Below, piece by piece: positions 34,397 through 47,152 of a stretch of DNA of 64,000 bases. The position numbers and the translations under genes are program-made. Below the pieces are notes generated by a model, which did not search any database, was not told the origin of the DNA, and saw only the letters and a list, made by a program, of their open reading frames with translations. This DNA comes from Tubiluchus corallicola (lineage: Eukaryota; Priapulida; Priapulimorpha; Priapulimorphida; Tubiluchidae): NCBI GenBank assembly GCA_030141605.1, contig JAQGDQ010000485.1, forward strand, positions 12,501-76,500. The letters are read 5' to 3'. How positions within the stretch are numbered: the first letter of the stretch is position 1; each line of letters starts with the position of its first letter.

Positions 34397-37300
34397 CAGA
34401 AGTCTTCGATAGTTCCAGTGGCTACAAGTCAGGAATAGGACTCAAGAAGCATGAACCACTCTAAACCCTCTACTATGTGTACGCATAAAGGTTGAGTTAT
34501 CCAAACAAGTATTGCGATTAAGGTGTTGTGCTAATTGAATATGCAGTTTGACTTAACATTTATTTTGTTTTCTATACTCTATCGAGCTGACTTAGAGAGA
34601 TTGTACAATTGTACAATTGTCTAATTATTTTTTATGTTTGATAGTAGTCTGGATCTGGTATCGCTGTAACGCGTGTTACATTGACATCTATCGTGCAAGA
34701 TCTTGCTAAGCTTACAGAAGTTAAGTCCAGTGTTGTAACCCACTTGGCCAATTTTCTCCTCAGAGTAGGAGTGGAAGGATGGATGTGGAGGTTGGTCGCA
34801 AATTTCAGCCATAATTGCTGTACACGATTATGGATATAGTTCTGTTCACAAGATTTTCCAGATTGGGTTTTTGGCGGCATATTTGAGTTTTACTAGAAGT
34901 TGATTTTTCTTTGTTGTTGCTGATTAATTGAGGCAGTTCAATAACAAGTTTTTGACCAATAAACATGTTAAACAACTGTATATTGTTCCAGTTCTTGTAT
35001 GCGATTACAGCCTAAATGTGGGAAAATCACAATAATAATGAATATTGCATCGTCAGTGCATAATAAACTTTGAATCATCAGTTCGAAATAAACATTGCAA
35101 TATTAGTACATAATAAATTTTGCATCATTATTAAGTGAAAATGACCGGAAAAATTCCCTTAAAAATTATATTACTTGATAGCAATTTTACATGTATATTG
35201 TACTCGTGTTGAAAGGATTTTTTGTTCTCTATGATTTTAAATCTCCCACAATACTGTTCCAACCGAGCCATTACAGTATGTCACTATGCACAACGTAAAT
35301 CAGTAGAAGAAAAGAAAATGTTCGACTATGTCCCAACGAACTTTTCATGCAAAGTTAACCTACTTAGCATTTCTCTTACCTACTTGAAATACTTATGTAA
35401 CTTGAAAACAAAATTATTAATTGTTTAAAATGTTTTCACCAATTGGTAAAATGTTTATGACTCACCTCCAGGGTCTGCCATTCATTGACCAAAAAACGTA
35501 CATTTAATCTTATTGACAAGATACAATAATTTAACATTTGACCTAGTGACGTGAGCACTACAATGCTCTGATTATTTTTTCAAACTTTGTGTTATCTAAA
35601 CTTGTTTCAAATGACTTATCGTCAAAATGGCTGAGTCTAACTATTATCCCAAGAGTTTAAATTTACAAATATTTTACAGTCTTACTGCCAACACAAGCCT
35701 TGCATACAAAAGTCAATAATTAGTAAGTGTTATAAAATTTCAAGACAAATTTTCAAGCCTTATGTAAGTGAAGTGTTTTCTTGTGTTTTAAGAAGGGGTG
35801 GCCAGTCTCTTACAGAAAGCAAATGCAAATCGAATTGAACTTGTGACTTTTGAATTTGAATCGAACCGAATTGAGTCAAATTCGAATTGAGATTGAAAGA
35901 TTTTTGAGCAAATTTTAAAACCACCAGTAAAAGTTGGTCTTGCAAACATCATGCATATTTATGTTACTCTATTTCGTTCTGCAGTAAAACATTGATAATT
36001 TGTTAAGAAATTGTGCACACAAATCAAAGCTAAATTGCGCTAATTGTATGATGTTTCAAACATCTTAGTGATAAAAAACAGACGTGGTTGAAGTGCTGAA
36101 CTATTCGAGGCTGTAATAGGTTTGCATTAAATTCGAGCATTCGAACTTAAATGTTAGATGCATGCTGTATCCTAACTTTAAGTTGCTAGTACTAAATGAA
36201 ATTTGCATTTCAAATGTACATAATAAGTTTTTCCATCATTAGTAGGTAATAAGCTTTGCAAGTCTTCTTGTCTTCAATAAGTTTCCTTTTTATTTACCCC
36301 CAGCTGTTATGTCTTCATAGCACTTTTGAGCTCTACTGTACACGGATCATCATGGTCAAAGCAAAGAAAAACAATAGGATACAAACATAGTATCACACTC
36401 TAACTTAATGAAAATGTTATGGCACGTCTGTTACTGTGACTTTTATTAGTAATTGGCTACTTTTCTCTTTGTTTGTTTATTGATTGACTAATTAAGGAAC
36501 GTTTTTAATGCATAAATATCACATCTTTTCATTTCGTAATTTCATTTAGAATTGATTTTATTTATGAAGTTCATTGCCGCAACATTGTTAGCTAGTTTAG
36601 CTACTAGCTAGAAGTAGTCCATCTAACAACATTAAGACAGCCCATTTAATTTTACTTACGCAACTTCAATTTAAGAGCAAGCCAGCTTTCTAGCGTAGAA
36701 GTGGCCGCAGACAATGCGCTCTCGTGTACTGAAGTCAGTGAGTTCTGCGCTTCTTCTCACTTTATGGATTACCCAGCTGCGTTACCGTCGACATCGTGCT
36801 GCGTTAGTTTTAACGTTTTTGTCTGAAAAATTCTGTCTTTGTCGTATTAGTCTTAATAAAGTGTTTTGTTGTGCATTAAAAGGGTTACGGTGCGTTATGT
36901 TCCTAAGTGTATGTATCGCGTCATAACTTTGCAGTCTCATACTTCAGTCGTTTCAACGCAGTCGAAAACAAGTACCGGTACTTGAAGCAGCTTATTTCTG
37001 ACATTCCCATGTTACTGTAAAGTGTAAGTTAATATTTTTCAAATCAGCCTTTATTTTCGATAAATTATAATGTTTTTATCGGGTACCCGAGTAGCTACCC
37101 ACATTGTTTATTACTCGAGTCTAATATTTCTAGAATGAATGAATATTTCCAATAATGAAACTGCGACGTTATTAAATTTTGTAATACTACTACTAAGTAC
37201 TAGTATATCTGTTGCTAGAGAATTTAAAATTTAGATGTCACCTTCTACTGTGCTTTTCTATAGTACGTACATATTGGCAGCGTGCCTGGATAATACTAAT

Positions 37301-37830
37301 AGCCAGTAGGGAGATGGCAGATTAAGCCATTCTTGCTGTAGGGGTGACTTGCAAAAAACAATAGTATGATGTCTTTACCAACAGGTTAATTATCCAAATG
37401 AAGTGGTTTATTAACCTTTTAAAACCTATTTCATGCCACTAATGAACGGATTGTTAAGTATAACATCACACAAAAATGATAATATAGATTATTTTATTCT
37501 CTTAATCCCTGCGCTTTCACAATAGTGCTCAGTGCGGTACTACCTAGGCTGATGTAGCTGACTGGGAGACTCATTGATAAAGCCTACAATTAAGTAATTA
37601 AAAAGTCTGGCAGATAAAAAAAATCAGTCAAATGTCTTGTGGGGAAAACACTAGTTAATTTTTCGACTACTAGCGACGACTCGTGTGTTCAGGCTCTCAG
37701 GGTGTAACAAATCAACGTTTGTTGTTAACATAACAGTGCAGTTATTTAGAATGCACCAGTGGTTGTTTTTATTCATGAAAAATCGGGTACAAAAAAAGGG
37801 TATCAGAGTCTGATTTTTGCAACCCGTGTT
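34397..37830. other. AT-rich stretch without recognised gene
   Basis: Apart from the ttcgaa-rich repeat at about 35790-36150 I see no gene or transposon. Short open frames here lack any recognisable feature. Confidence 0.4.
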
Positions 37831-37834
37831 GTTG

Positions 37835-38160
37835 GCATCCTTCTGTCTCGAAAGACAATCGAATGTGCGCCAAGAAAGTCAGATCCTTGAACGTCTCCAG
37901 GGTGCATGCCTGAGCAAGGTGTATGGAGATCCTTAGTTGCCCAGACCGCAGGAACCTCTCTCTTCCTCCCTGGTGTAGTCCAAAGGAAAGCGGAGCGATA
38001 CGTTTGGCACTAGGTTGGCTGCAGGAGCTGTCGGAGTAAGTGAGCCTGCTGCACTGGTCCGCCTTCGGGTCTCCACTCCTGATTTAAAAGGTTTACTCAT
38101 CTACACATGGCTGTTGAGTCACTTGACCTCCTCCGCCCTCTAGCTGTTGGCTGCTTGTAC
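37835..38160 (-). mobile_element. GC-richer block, possible LINE 3' end
   Basis: Base composition differs sharply from the AT-rich surroundings. On the minus strand it ends with a small stem-loop-like ctttcgagacagaagg, similar in position and form to the cttcgattcgaagg at the end of the LINE at 54908-55330. Assignment is by this resemblance only. Confidence 0.3.
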
Positions 38161-38172
38161 AGCTCGTCCCTA

Positions 38173-38665
38173 CAGGGATGAGAATTTTCCGCTGATACGC
38201 GGAATTCCGAGTTTTTTGAAGACCAGTAGTGCCATTTCTGTAAATCGCGTAAGTTCGTTGAGAACGTTTTTACAGACCCTGTACATTATTTCACAAGCTG
38301 ACCGCTAGGTGGCGGGCCGTCACTTTGTTTACATCACGTAAATCAGTGTAACCACGTGTATATCTCTATGTATAAAAATAGAGAATTAATTGTGCAGAGT
38401 TATTTGAGTCAATTGCAGACAGTTTTTATACACTTTTGCATAGGAGCGGCCAGTACTTAGACGTTTTTGAGACAATTAGGTATCATATATCCTTGATAGT
38501 TGGGTATTTTAAATTATGCATGAAACAAGGTAATTGATATTTAAGTCCAGTTAGAGGCTCTCTATGGTCACAAAATTGCAATTTGTTGCTAGCTCCCCTT
38601 GAACTCCAACGGGGCCTAGGTGACCCCAAAACCCCCGGCCTGTGTCAGAGTTTTTTACATCCCTG
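38173..38665 (+). mobile_element. hAT-type MITE family CAGGGATG, copy 3
   Basis: Starts CAGGGATGAGAATTTTCC and ends ACATCCCTG; the right end has lost about 15 bases compared with 62184. A GC-rich internal insert near 38595-38640 is shared in type with the copy at 42493. Flanking 8-mers do not match. Confidence 0.88.
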
Positions 38666-40504
38666 GTAATGTAATACATCACAATGTTGAATGCCTACCT
38701 ACGCAACAAAGTAGCCACTATCGTATTACAATTGCATATGTGTGATCCCTAGCTGTTTAGGGATGGAAAAACATGCAGTAACAAATACATGTATCTGGAG
38801 GCCTTTCAAACTACAAGGGTGAATTTTGTCACAGGTGGAAGCATTTTGAAAATCAACAGTTTGACTGCAGGCAGTTGTTTGTACTTTATGCCAACGGTGT
38901 TATAAAATTTTATACCCTTTATTGCGCACTGTGTCGTAATAATTAATTCTGGGAAAATACGTGCCGTGCATACGAGACGAGACCCTGGACTAGTCCGTGT
39001 GCGCTATGCAGTCTAGCAGTCAGAGCTTGCGCAATTGTTGAAATATTTTGAGGTTAAACTAATATTTGTGGGGTGTAGTGTTAACATGACGCCTCCTTCC
39101 TGAGATAGCAAAATGTTCTGGATGCGTTTATTGGTGTTCCTGTGGATTCCCAGGCACGGCTATGGCACTGTCTGGCGCAGTGAAAAGTATTTTTAAAATG
39201 ATATACAAAAAATACTTTATTTATCATATTAATTTATTCTGACTTTATTTATCATATTGAATTATTCTGATTCTTAATTATTACAGTTTTTTAGCGTCCG
39301 CATTTTCTTGCTTATAAGGTAATGCATTTTTTTCCATTTGTTTTACAACAACAATATGCTTTTCTCTTATCTTGAATAGTTTTCAATATTTTTCGATATC
39401 ACTGGCTTAGTATAAATGTGTGGGTCATTCTCTACAGAACGTGCAAAACAGATGTGAAAAAATCTGCTAAGTGACTGGAAAGATGTTCTTAAAATTATTC
39501 TGCTCTGTTATTAATAAGGTTCCCTTGTATACAAAAAGGATACTGACAGAGCTTGAAACACTTGTAAAAATTTACTATGACCATTTTAAAGTTATCTGAA
39601 TAATTACTTTTCTCATTACTGTTACAGACATGAACTGTGCAATACAACCTATAAACATCAAGCAGTGTCATAAACCAATGGTCTTATAAAATACATTTTT
39701 TGACCCTTGCTATAAATATCTGGTCAAATTTCAACGATTAATTTAAATTATAACAATTTTTAAAATACGTTAAAAAGAAGTTCCTTCTTGCTTTATTCCA
39801 GGCTTTTTAACTGGTGCCATTGATATTAGGTGTATTGACAATTAGGGACAATCATTGGGTAGTGACTAACTTAAACTACCTTTAAAATTTAAACTAAACA
39901 TTATGACAAAATATGTTACCTGTGCATGCATTATGATGTACATTATGATGCATTGTTATAGGGTAAATTAGATTTAGACTTATTATATGCAATGCTAGTG
40001 TGTAGAACTTGTTGGAGCTGACACTAAGCTTACGACTAGGAGGTTGATCTAGTAATTATTGTTGGTACCAGCCACACACACACCAGAAATGTCACCTAGT
40101 TAAAACAGCTTGCTGGTTTAGTGAACCGTTGGCTGTTAAAAAAGTATAATGAAAAAGCTGACAGTGACAGTAACTTTCTGAGATAAAACACTGTACTTTA
40201 GCGGGAAAGAGTACTGTTGCTCGTTGCATTACGTGTTGTCAGTTGTCACGTGCTTAAAAGCCGCGTATCGGCATATGCTTGAACTGCAACAATTTAGGCT
40301 GTTCTTTCTACAGTATTTTTTCTTTAGGACTTTATAAAGGTTATGTTTGAATAAGTTTGTTTGTTAAAAATTACAATTACAACATTATATATTTGTTTTA
40401 TTATTACAATATTATACATATATTAGATTATTACAATTACATATGTTTGTTTCGTTTTACACAGCATTAAAACAATGGCTAAAAAAATTTTATTTTTACA
40501 GCAC
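38666..40504. other. AT-rich stretch without recognised gene
   Basis: No coding frame, RNA gene or element end could be supported. Confidence 0.4.
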
Positions 40505-40674
40505 ACCCACTAATTTCTGACATCATCCATTATACTCTGTCTGTGACCTTATAGCTTTAATTCAGTAAAAGCTGCTGCTGGCTTTGCGTCATAAATGAGG
40601 ACTATGTAGCTTGTTTGCGTATTTTTGATTACAAGTGGATTTATACGCGAAATTTTTTGCGGGGCTTTTGCTAG
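40505..40674 (+). mobile_element. Helitron-like 3' end (second copy)
   Basis: Matches the last ~180 bases of 11464-11947, ending with a hairpin (cgcgaaattttttgcg) and CTAG followed by T. The 5' part is missing. Confidence 0.5.
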
Positions 40675-40889
40675 TATTATATTATTACAATTACATATGT
40701 TTGTAATTTTAAATGGCTAAAAAATTTTAATTAATTTTAACTAGAAGCTGCTACTGGAGATGAGACTAAAATCGCAGACATCGAGTAACTCAAATAGTAA
40801 CTTATCAACAGTTGCAAATGTAAAAAAACACACTGCTTCACGGCAATGCTACGAGAGAGAGAGAATTTGTGTACATATTTAAGCATATG

Positions 40890-41284
40890 TTAAGCCATTC
40901 TATTGGTCTAATGTCTTGTCTTGGGGGACTTGCCCATGATAATGTAGATAGTGCTGTGATGGAGAGTTTTTATCGTGCAGTAACAGCATCCCTCACTGTT
41001 TGGTATGGTGCTACCACGCAGGGAGATCGCAATGCTCTTGATCAAGTTGTTAAATCCACCTCAGAAATTATAGGAGTTGAACAGCAATCTATGGCATATT
41101 TGTATGAAACTAAGGTTTCAAAGAGAGCGCAAGTTATCATGTAATATGAATTCCATCCAGGTAATAAATATTTTGAAATGCTCCCCTCTGGTCGTAGATT
41201 CTACTCCATTAACGCTAAAACCACAAGAACTTTAAATTCTTTCTGTCCCGTTGCAATTCGCACCATCAACAGTAAATTTCACTA
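40890..41284 (+). pseudogene. L2-like LINE reverse transcriptase C-terminal fragment
   Basis: The frame encodes FYRAVTASLTVWYGATTQGD, VVKSTSEIIG, an interrupting in-frame TAA at 41142-41144, then HPGNKYFEMLPSGRR and FCPVAIRTIN. This order is the hallmark of the C-terminal end of L2-type LINE polymerases. The polymerase core is absent. Confidence 0.85.
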
Positions 41285-41417
41285 ACCAATATCAATTCTT
41301 TATGTCACTGTACAACTGATTGAATTATTTGTGTTAATCTCCTTGTTGTTACTAGGAGTTATTGCAGTACGTAAAACCACACAAATTTCATTGTATGTAT
41401 TATGACATAATGACAAC

Positions 41418-41715
<298 letters not shown>

Positions 41716-41884
41716 AATGTATGCTGGATTCTGCGGTGCGCTGAACTGTATTAAAAAGGGTATTTATTCATTTACTATGTTCAATTTACTATGGTAGAGG
41801 AAATAAATTACTCATGAAATTTACTCACTGTTCAGTTAACGTGAAGAGAGAATTGTTTAATGCTTACTGCACTACTTTTTTTGT

Positions 41885-42280
41885 ATGTCCACTTGGAGAC
41901 ATTTTTATTCTTACAATTTTAGCAAACTCAAGGTTGCATATAATGTATTAACACGGAAGCTGTTTAACTTTTCATATGATACTAGCGCCAGATACATTTC
42001 TACTAGACTTAATATTATTTATTTTGATGTGATTCACAGAAAATGTGCATACAGTTTATACATCAGGCTGAATAACAGTGAACATTTTATATGCAAGAAC
42101 ATTTTAAACAGTGATGCAAACTTTACTTCTGTAATTAGACGTCATTGGCGTAGTTTGTTATATCGTTAATTGTTATTTGTGTTATTGTTGTGTGTCATGA
42201 TTTATTGTATTAATTTGTGACGTGTATATGAACTTTGTAATGTTTGAAATAAAATATTAAATCAAATCAAAATCATTTAC
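41885..42280 (+). pseudogene. LINE C-terminal end with 3' UTR and (AAATC)n tail
   Basis: A 94-residue frame (STWRHFYSYNFSKLKVAYN ... FDVIHRKCAYSLYIRL) matches the extreme C terminus of jockey/CR1-like LINE proteins. It is followed by about 90 nt of UTR, AATAAA and a short tail of AATCA units at about 42260-42275. It is the same family as the minus-strand copy at 54780-55690. 5'-truncated, as usual for LINE insertions. Confidence 0.8.
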
Positions 42281-42424
42281 TATGGGACTATGTAGAAAAG
42301 TAAAAACCAGTCCTTGTGATCACTGTTCTCGTACAGATATACTTTTGTCTGTTTTTCATTTTGGCATTGGTCTACAAACTATGGAATTAACAACTCTGTC
42401 AACTATAAAACTAACTTACTTGCT

Positions 42425-42492
42425 TAAATAAAGTGTGGGTTTCTGGATCAAGAAGATCTTTGGTGATTGATGTTGCATTTCAGTGAATATTA
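42425..42492 (+). repeat. 68-bp direct repeat, left copy, abutting the MITE
   Basis: The 68 bases ending at 42492 are repeated with 7 mismatches at 43011-43078. The MITE at 42493-43010 sits exactly between the two copies. Confidence 0.9.
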
Positions 42493-43010
42493 CAGGGATT
42501 TTTCCCGGATATGCGGAATTCCGAGTTTTTGGAAGACCAGTATTTCCATTTTTGTAAATCGCGTAAATTCGTTGAGAAAATTTTTACGGACCCAGTACAT
42601 TATTTCACAAGCTGACCGCTAGTTGGCAGGCCGTCACTTTGTTTACATCACGTACATCAGTGTAACCACGTGTATATCTCTATGTATAAAAATATAGAAT
42701 CAATTGTGTGGAGCTATTTCAGTCAATTGCAGACAGTTTTTATATACTTTTGCATAGGAGTGGCCAGTGCTTAGGTGTTTTTGAGACAATTAGGTATCAT
42801 GTATCCTTGATAGTTGGGTATTTTAAATTATGCATGAAACAAGGTAATTAATATTTTAAGTCCATTTAGACGCTATCTATGGTTACAAAATTACAATTTG
42901 TTACTGGCTTCAAGGGGGTTTCGCCCCCTTGAACCCCATTGGGGGCCTACGCGGCCCTCAAACATCTGGCCTGTTCCACAGTTTTTTGCAATTTGTTATT
43001 CTCATCCCTG
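42493..43010 (+). mobile_element. hAT-type MITE family CAGGGATG, copy 4
   Basis: Starts CAGGGATTTTTCCCGG and ends ATTCTCATCCCTG. It contains a perfect internal hairpin (tcaaggggg ... cccccttga, 42909-42931). There is no 8-bp target duplication; instead it is flanked by 68-bp direct repeats. Confidence 0.9.
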
Positions 43011-43078
43011 TAAATAAAGTGTGGATTTACGGATCAGGAAAATCTTTGGTGGTTGATGTTTCATTTCAGTGAATATTA
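43011..43078 (+). repeat. 68-bp direct repeat, right copy
   Basis: Same 68-base unit as 42425-42492 (both begin taaataaagtgtgg and end gtgaatatta), about 10% diverged. Confidence 0.9.
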
Positions 43079-43944
43079 ACGATGTGTGTAAAGCTCAATC
43101 GTATTTCTCTTTCTCAGTTGTTTTGCGTGGTACATTTAGAAACTGTTTTGTCCAGTTTGTCTGTCTGCATGTTGTAACCCATAACCTCAATAAAAAAGGA
43201 TGAACACTTTGGTACAGGTTGATTTCCTTTATTACTGTGCTCAAAAAAAGAAGTGAGGGCGGTGTAGAGGGGGTGGGTTTCAACATAAATTGCATCCTGA
43301 AATAACAAAAGTAAAAAGCAACACTTGGAACTTAATAATTCACTTAGGTTTAACACACTACAACAAAAATTAAATTTAAAGCACTAACCTCAGTTTAGGT
43401 AAAACAAAAAAACATAAAATATAATTTGAAGCAAACATACCTTAACAAACTACATTATGAAATTTGAAATCTGACCTTTACCAGCAGACTATGAAACCTA
43501 AACTACTACTGCCCAACGTAAAATAGCCAGGACTCCTGTTACACCTCATTAACTTTAGTTGAAACCCAGTAAATGGTTTGTAGATAGATAGTACAGTAAA
43601 CAGCTTAAGAAACAGGTAAATTATTTTTACAGGCAAACAACCAAAAGATGGCAGCACCTCCCTAAGATACTACCACTTTCTGCTAAGTCTAAGTCTAAAA
43701 AAAACTTAATTACAGCACAACTGCATAACAAAATGCATATTATTAAATTGTTTCCTAAACAATACAGAAACCTTGTGCGAATACAGTATCTGCTAAATGC
43801 GTTTCAGTAATCTTCAGGAGCTGCTGAAATTGTTTCTGTTCATTGAGGTTCTTAATTAGCTATGCCAGAGAGAAAAAAACTGACTTTTGTTTGTTACTGA
43901 GTAGATGTGGTATCATTTCTAGGTTGTTGCATAAACAAACCAAC

Positions 43945-45000
43945 ATGGAACCAGAAATCTACTTCAAATGTACAGCCTGTTCTGACTGTTTTATGTCAGA
44001 GGACGTCTTTTTTGCGCACACCCGTACTTGGCACTGTAAAATACTGATTAGTGAAGGCCAAGAAGCAGCCACTTCTTCTGACGATGATTTCACTGCTTCA
44101 GTCATTAAAAATTTCGATGTAGTCGACAATTCTTGCGTGTCCCGTGATATCTCTGCCAATGACGTCATCGGTAACGAACCTTGCGGTGACAATCATACTG
44201 GTTTTGATTCATTTATAACAACCAACAGCTTTGATGAAAATACTATAAAACTGGAGCCTGTCTCACATGTAGGTGGCACTTTTGTGACAGCCTTGAGTAC
44301 AGATGGCGTAACTCCTGTACACAGTAAAAGCGACATTTTTTCTCATGCTTGTAAAGATGACACGGCAGATAGTCAACCAAAGCTTGTTCAGGTTCATGTG
44401 CGTGAAATGAAACAAGTCACACGTCCACAGAAGCAGAAAGGAGTGAAAGTCGTACAACCATTTAGTAAGGCATCGCATTCTCAAAGTCAGACGTCAAGAA
44501 CAAGGCTTGCTGCAATGTCTAAAAGTGGAATGGCTGAACTCAGCATAGGTCAATGCATTGGGAAAAGGCAACGAAAACAGAGACCTTATTTTTGCCGGTT
44601 TTGCAAGAAGGAATTTAACGCTCCCTCGGATGTTTCGCGACACGAAAGAATTCACACAGGTGTAAGACCGTATATCTGTGATTTGTGTGGAAAAAGTTTT
44701 AATTTAGAAGGGAATCTAACGGCTCACAAGAAACTTCATACTGGTGAGAAGCCATATTCATGTTTCGTTTGCGGAAAAAGTTTCACTCGCGATGATTACC
44801 TAAAAACTCACATGAGAGTTCACACTGGTGAGAAACCATACACGTGCGAAAAGTGCGGTAAAGGTTTCAGTCGTCATGATTCCTTTAGGTCCCACATGAG
44901 AAGTCACAGTGATGAAAAACCTTTTGTGTGTTCTGTTTGCCAGAAAAGTTTTAGTCAGCTTTATCGCTTGAAGAAGCATATTGAGGTACATCAGAATTAA
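43945..45000 (+). CDS. C2H2 zinc-finger protein, five C-terminal fingers (351 aa)
   Basis: Presumed sequence-specific nuclear DNA-binding protein. I start at ATG 43945, which aligns with the starts of the paralogues (MEPEIYFKC) and lies 22 nt after a splice acceptor (tttctag at 43922); the open frame upstream is intron. Residues 9-30 are the family module finger C-x2-C-x12-H-x4-H, followed by the conserved CKILISEGQ. The linker (~40-210) is acidic at first, has the SUMO-type IKLEP at 101-105, and becomes basic. Five standard fingers (CRFC, CDLC, CFVC, CEKC, CSVC) with TGxxPY/F linkers fill residues ~213-349. ATTAAA near 45413 may be the polyadenylation signal. It has the most fingers of the plus-strand copies. 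Confidence 0.92.
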   Translation: MEPEIYFKCTACSDCFMSEDVFFAHTRTWHCKILISEGQEAATSSDDDFTASVIKNFDVVDNSCVSRDISANDVIGNEPCGDNHTGFDSFITTNSFDENTIKLEPVSHVGGTFVTALSTDGVTPVHSKSDIFSHACKDDTADSQPKLVQVHVREMKQVTRPQKQKGVKVVQPFSKASHSQSQTSRTRLAAMSKSGMAELSIGQCIGKRQRKQRPYFCRFCKKEFNAPSDVSRHERIHTGVRPYICDLCGKSFNLEGNLTAHKKLHTGEKPYSCFVCGKSFTRDDYLKTHMRVHTGEKPYTCEKCGKGFSRHDSFRSHMRSHSDEKPFVCSVCQKSFSQLYRLKKHIEVHQN

Positions 45001-45832
45001 AACAAAAGTGCAGTGACAAAGTGCCACTACAATGTGCACAGGTGTGACAAACCATCTATTATTTACGATATTTTTGTTTACTTGTTTGTCACCTTTTGAT
45101 TTCACAGTCAAGTTCTTTATAGTGATAGCTGTAGCACTTGCTAGTGTAATTTGATTATCTAATGAGAGTGCGTCATCATTTGCACGTGCTGCCCCCACTA
45201 ACACCTCCCCTCTCTATTATTAGACTAGAGAATATATTTGCTTATTTGCCTCCCACCGAGTGCTGTCTCCTATCCCACTACAATTCAGTGTCAGTAGTAA
45301 CTCCTCTCACCAAGTGAAACTTTGTTCAGTAATTGTATATGTTCTATTCTATTGTAAACTGGTCATTGTAGTGGTGTTTCTAATTTTTTGTATTCTTTAC
45401 CCTGTACTTCTCATTAAACACTTGTAGCATACCTAATTTTTTTATACATTCTTAGAATGCTATATAAATTACAGTAACCACAACTTAAAGTTTTAAAAAT
45501 TATGCATTTTTAAAACGCAATTTTTGAAAGATATTATTGGTTTTGTTTTAACTTTAACATGTAATTGTTCACATAGTGTCACGTGGGAATGCTCAAAGAC
45601 ACAGTAACGCCTGACTATTTTATGGCTATTGTGTGGATGCTTGTACTATGTTACTTGGTACTGTGTTACTTGTACTATAGCAGAAATGGGTAGCTGCGGG
45701 AATTATTCCTTTTTTCTGCACGTAACAACTTTGTTTGAGTGGGATGTCTTAGGAGAAATGTTCAACTTTCCTTTCGTTATCATTTTAGCGGACCCTGTTC
45801 ATCTGGTTGCACCCGGTCAGGTTTGAGAATTC
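45001..45832. other. 3' flank of the zinc-finger gene
   Basis: AT-rich 3' UTR and intergenic sequence. No further gene is recognised. Confidence 0.4.
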
Positions 45833-46180
45833 TGTTGTGGAGATCCACTAGAATTAAATAGGATATTGTAGAATGTTCTATAGTATATTAGAAGAATCTT
45901 CTTACCTTGTAGAAGTTTCAAGAACTTCCTATTTCTAGATTGTTCCCTGGCACTGATATATAAGGCGGAGCTGGCCGCTGAAGTTTAGTCTCTCACATTT
46001 TCTTGTATCCTCGTATTCTCAGATACGCTTTTATGTTTCCAGATTATCACGTTTACTGTGAACAGTTCACGTTTCTTCATACTTTTGTGTTGTAGAATTC
46101 TCGCATAATAAACTAGTTTAATTTGACGAAGTGTTTTCTGCTTTTCTCTACGAGCCTTCCGAGAGAAACAAAACACAACA
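45833..46180 (+). mobile_element. Solo LTR, copy 4
   Basis: Reads TGTTGTGGAGATC ... AAACACAACA with TATATAAGG (near 45957) and AATAAACTAG (near 46107), the same order as in the minus-strand copies at 8007, 9536 and 13924. The flanking pentamers do not match. Confidence 0.92.
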
Positions 46181-46267
46181 GATTGACTGAAAAGTATCTG
46201 AAATTCGAATCGTAGTCGGGTTCCTTCTAATGAGTTCGGGTGTGGTATAGTTGTGTGCAGATTGGGT

Positions 46268-47152
46268 TGGGCGTTAATGACACATTAAGTACCCACAGGT
46301 GGTAGTAACTTGTGTACGAAGTTCCACCTCAAAACAGAACAGTTATACTTACGAAGTCATGCGTTAATGACACATCAAGTACCCACAGATGGTAGTAACT
46401 TAAGTACAAAGTTCAACCTCAATCCATAACAGTTATACACTCGAGGTCATGCTTTAATGACACATCAAGTACCCACAGGTGGTAGTAACTTAAGTACAAA
46501 GTTCAACCTCAATCCATAACAGGTATACACTCGAAGTCATGCTTTAATGACACATCAAGTACCCACGGGTGGTAGTAACTTAAGTACAAAGTTCAACCTC
46601 AATCCATAACAGGTATACACTCGAAGTCGTGCTTTAATGACACATCAAGTACCCACAGGTGGTAGTAACTTATGTACAAAGTTTCACCTCAAAACAGAAC
46701 AGTTATACTTACGAAGTCATGCATTTATGACACATCAAGTACCCACAGATGGTAGTAACTTAAGTACGAAGTTCCACCTCAAAACAGAACAGTTATACTT
46801 ACGAAGTCATGCGTTAATGACACATCAAGTACCCACAGGTGGTAGTAACTTAAGTACAAAGTTCAACCTCAATCCATAACAGTTATACACTCGAGGTCAT
46901 GTTTTAATGACACATCAAGTACCCACAGGTGGTAGTAACTTAAGTACAAAGTTCAACCTCAATCCATAATAGTTATACACTCGAAGTCATGCTTTAATGA
47001 CACATCAAGTGCCCACAGGTGGTAGTAACTTATGTACAAAGTTCCACCTCAAAACAGAACAGTTATACTTACGAAGTCATGTGTTAATGACACATCAAGT
47101 GCCCACAGGTGGTAGTAACTTATGTACAAAGTTCCACCTCAAAACTGAACAG
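46268..47152 (+). repeat. 90-bp satellite-like array, ~10 units in two variants
   Basis: Units start at about 46268, 46358, 46448 and so on every 90 bases, with the core aatgacacatcaagt ... ggtggtagtaactt. Variant A has cctcaaaacagaacag, variant B has cctcaatccataacag. The order along the array is A BBB AA BB AA. Because 90 is a multiple of three, runs of A units stay open in one frame; B units contain a stop. No start context or splice site suggests a real gene. Confidence 0.93.

Noticed and set aside
43843-43944. N-terminal extension of the 43945 zinc-finger frame
   Set aside because: It has no ATG start, lies upstream of a clear splice acceptor at 43922, and is absent from all paralogues.
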